Positions 62,552-64,000 of a stretch of 64,000 nucleotides of DNA are shown here, one piece after another (position 1 is the first letter of the stretch; every line of letters starts with the position of its first letter). The position numbers were made by a program, and so were the translations under genes. The stretch spans positions 1 to 64,000 of the forward strand of contig NZ_AOIJ01000041.1 in the NCBI RefSeq assembly GCF_000337175.1, written 5' to 3'. The DNA is from Natrinema gari JCM 14663. GTDB taxonomy: Archaea > Halobacteriota > Halobacteria > Halobacteriales > Natrialbaceae. The notes under the pieces are model-generated. The model was not told the origin of the DNA. It ran no database searches and saw only the letters and a program-made list of their open reading frames with translations.

Positions 62552-63565
62552 ATGGTATCAAAGCGGTTCATCGCCAAACGACTGCTGTTGCTCGGTCCGG
62601 TGCTGTTCGGAGTGGCGACAGTGGTCTTCGCTATCCTCCATCTCTCGCCCGGCGACCCCGCGATCGCGATCGCGGGCGAACGCGCGAGCCAGGAGTTCGT
62701 CGAACAGGTCCGTTCGGATCTCGGACTCACCGATCCGCTGTGGGAGCAGTACGTCCGTTTCATCCGAGATACTGCGACGCTCGACTTCGGAGAGTCCTAC
62801 CAGGTCCGACGCGGGACCGCCGTCGGCGATATCCTCGCCGATCGGCTCCCGATCACCATCGAACTTGCCGTTCTCGGGCAGATAGCGGGGCTCCTGTTCG
62901 GGCTGCCGCTCGGAATCCTGAGCGCCGTCAAGAAAGACACGCTGACCGACCACTTCTCTCGAGTCGGTGCACTCACGGGCATCAGCGTCCCGATCTACTG
63001 GAGCGGACCGCTCCTCATCCTGCTGTTCGCGCAGGTCCTGGGTATTCTCCCGACGAGCGGCCGTATCGGCTCCACCTACTTCATCGACTCGAAGACGGGG
63101 TTCATCCTGATCGACACCCTGCTCGCCGGCAATCTCGCGGCGTTCCAGTCCGCGGCCCTCCATCTGGTCATGCCCGTTATCGTCCTCGGCGTGTACTCGA
63201 TGGCGTTTATCTCTCGAATGATGCGGTCGTCGATGCTGGAAGTCATCCGACAGGACTACATGCGGACGGCCCGCGCGAAAGGGCAAGGCGCGAAGACGAC
63301 CGTCATGAAACACGGGCTCCGGAACGCGTTCATCCCTGTCATCACCATCATCGGTATCCAGTTCGGGTCGATGCTCGGCGGGTCCGTGCTGACCGAAACC
63401 GTCTTCGAGATCAACGGGATCGGGACGTTGCTCGTGTCCGCGATCAACAAGAGCGACTACCCGGTGGTACAAGCGACCGTCCTCGTGTTCGCGTTCATGT
63501 ACACGATCGTGAATCTCCTCGTCGACATCACCTACTCCGTCCTTGACCCACGGATCGATCAATGA
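62552..63565 (+). CDS. ABC transporter permease (DppB/OppB family)
   Basis: The 337-residue membrane protein has six helices. The first is RLLLLGPVLFGVATVVFAILHL, followed by the periplasmic GDPAIAIAGERASQ and the EAA loop MLEVIRQDYMRTARAKGQGAKTTVMKHGLRNAFIPVITIIG. The last helix is VVQATVLVFAFMYTIVNLLVDITYSVLDPRI. The start at 62552 is preceded by a TATA-like CTTAAACATA about 27 bases upstream, so the permeases may also have their own promoter. It overlaps the next permease gene as ATGA. Confidence 0.9.
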   Translation: MVSKRFIAKRLLLLGPVLFGVATVVFAILHLSPGDPAIAIAGERASQEFVEQVRSDLGLTDPLWEQYVRFIRDTATLDFGESYQVRRGTAVGDILADRLPITIELAVLGQIAGLLFGLPLGILSAVKKDTLTDHFSRVGALTGISVPIYWSGPLLILLFAQVLGILPTSGRIGSTYFIDSKTGFILIDTLLAGNLAAFQSAALHLVMPVIVLGVYSMAFISRMMRSSMLEVIRQDYMRTARAKGQGAKTTVMKHGLRNAFIPVITIIGIQFGSMLGGSVLTETVFEINGIGTLLVSAINKSDYPVVQATVLVFAFMYTIVNLLVDITYSVLDPRIDQ

Positions 63566-64000
63566 GTACGAAAACCCACTCCTCCGACGTCGAACGCAGT
63601 ATCGTCGATCGCATCCGCGCGAGTCCGTTCCTGACGGAACTGCTCTCGAACCGCATCGCCGTCGCGGGTCTCAGCCTTATCATCGGGCTGTTCGCCGTCG
63701 CCATCTACGCTCGACTCGTGTACGATCTCGACGCCATCATCGCGACCAGTTTCGGCTCGAACCCGACGGAGGCAGCCCCGAGCGCCCAGTTCTGGTTCGG
63801 AACGGACGGACAGGCCCGCGATATCTTCCCGCGGGTCCTGTACGGCGCGTGGTACGCGCTGAAGTTCGGAACCGCGACCGTCCTCGCGTCGACGGCCCTC
63901 GGCATCACTGCCGGCATCGTCGCAGCGTACTACGGTGACCTCACGGACAACGTGATCATGCGGACGATGGACGTTCTCCTGTCGTTCCCGTCGCTGCTGC
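63562..64000 (+). CDS. ABC transporter permease (DppC/OppC family), 3' end outside window
   Basis: The first 146 codons are present. They include a cytoplasmic N-terminus (MSTKTHSSDVERSIVDRIRA), helix 1 (NRIAVAGLSLIIGLFAVAIYARL), the GTDGQARDIFPRVLYGAWYALKFG motif typical of DppC permeases, and the helix LASTALGITAGIVAAYYGDLTD. The gene overlaps dppB by 4 bases and forms the second permease of the complex. Confidence 0.88.
   Translation, partial: MSTKTHSSDVERSIVDRIRASPFLTELLSNRIAVAGLSLIIGLFAVAIYARLVYDLDAIIATSFGSNPTEAAPSAQFWFGTDGQARDIFPRVLYGAWYALKFGTATVLASTALGITAGIVAAYYGDLTDNVIMRTMDVLLSFPSLL

Overview
The window is haloarchaeal chromosome, probably from the Natrialbales (Natrinema/Haloterrigena-like; an inference). 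The DNA is GC-rich and the proteins are strongly acidic. TATA-like boxes lie about 27 bases before many start codons, as expected for leaderless transcripts. Secreted binding proteins carry twin-arginine lipoprotein signals. Haloarchaea-specific families are present: HTH-10 regulators, BioY/M/N, DUF5799-like and DUF7282-like proteins. No rRNA, tRNA or CRISPR array was found.

Layout. 0-9 kb: the 3' part of a methylmalonyl-CoA mutase gene, then a phenylacetate block. This block has paaK, an amidohydrolase, an EthD-like protein, and an HTH-10 regulator divergent from paaABCD plus a separate PaaD zinc-ribbon gene, followed by a MaoC hydratase and an alpha/beta hydrolase. 10-23 kb: a visibly decaying segment. 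It holds transposase remnants, frameshifted nikR, nrdR and DUF7124-like genes, and a CobW gene reduced to its C-terminal domain. These surround a taurine/nitrate-type ABC importer, a thioesterase, and an nrdAB pair whose small subunit has all the signature residues of a class Ic (Mn/Fe, tyrosine-less) ribonucleotide reductase.

23-46 kb: an amino-acid catabolism region converging on glutamate. It has glutamate dehydrogenase, two near-duplicate class III aminotransferases, arginase, an aldehyde dehydrogenase, two NhaC-family exchangers, a ThDP enzyme, and a proline uptake and oxidation unit (SSF symporter with a small accessory protein, proline dehydrogenase, HTH-10 regulator). Three IclR-type regulators are interspersed. 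A shared palindrome, GTTTG-N7-CAAAC, lies before two of the regulators and before the aldehyde dehydrogenase, so it is a candidate IclR operator. A second 20-bp dyad recurs four times, and two copies of a 76-bp hairpin MITE-like repeat bracket the third IclR gene.

47-64 kb: a MaoC protein, the biotin ECF transporter bioYMN, a 1474-residue secreted protein made largely of repeats, small haloarchaeal conserved proteins, a universal stress protein, and a peptide-type ABC importer with a fused double ATPase carrying unusual insertions. The last permease gene runs off the window end.
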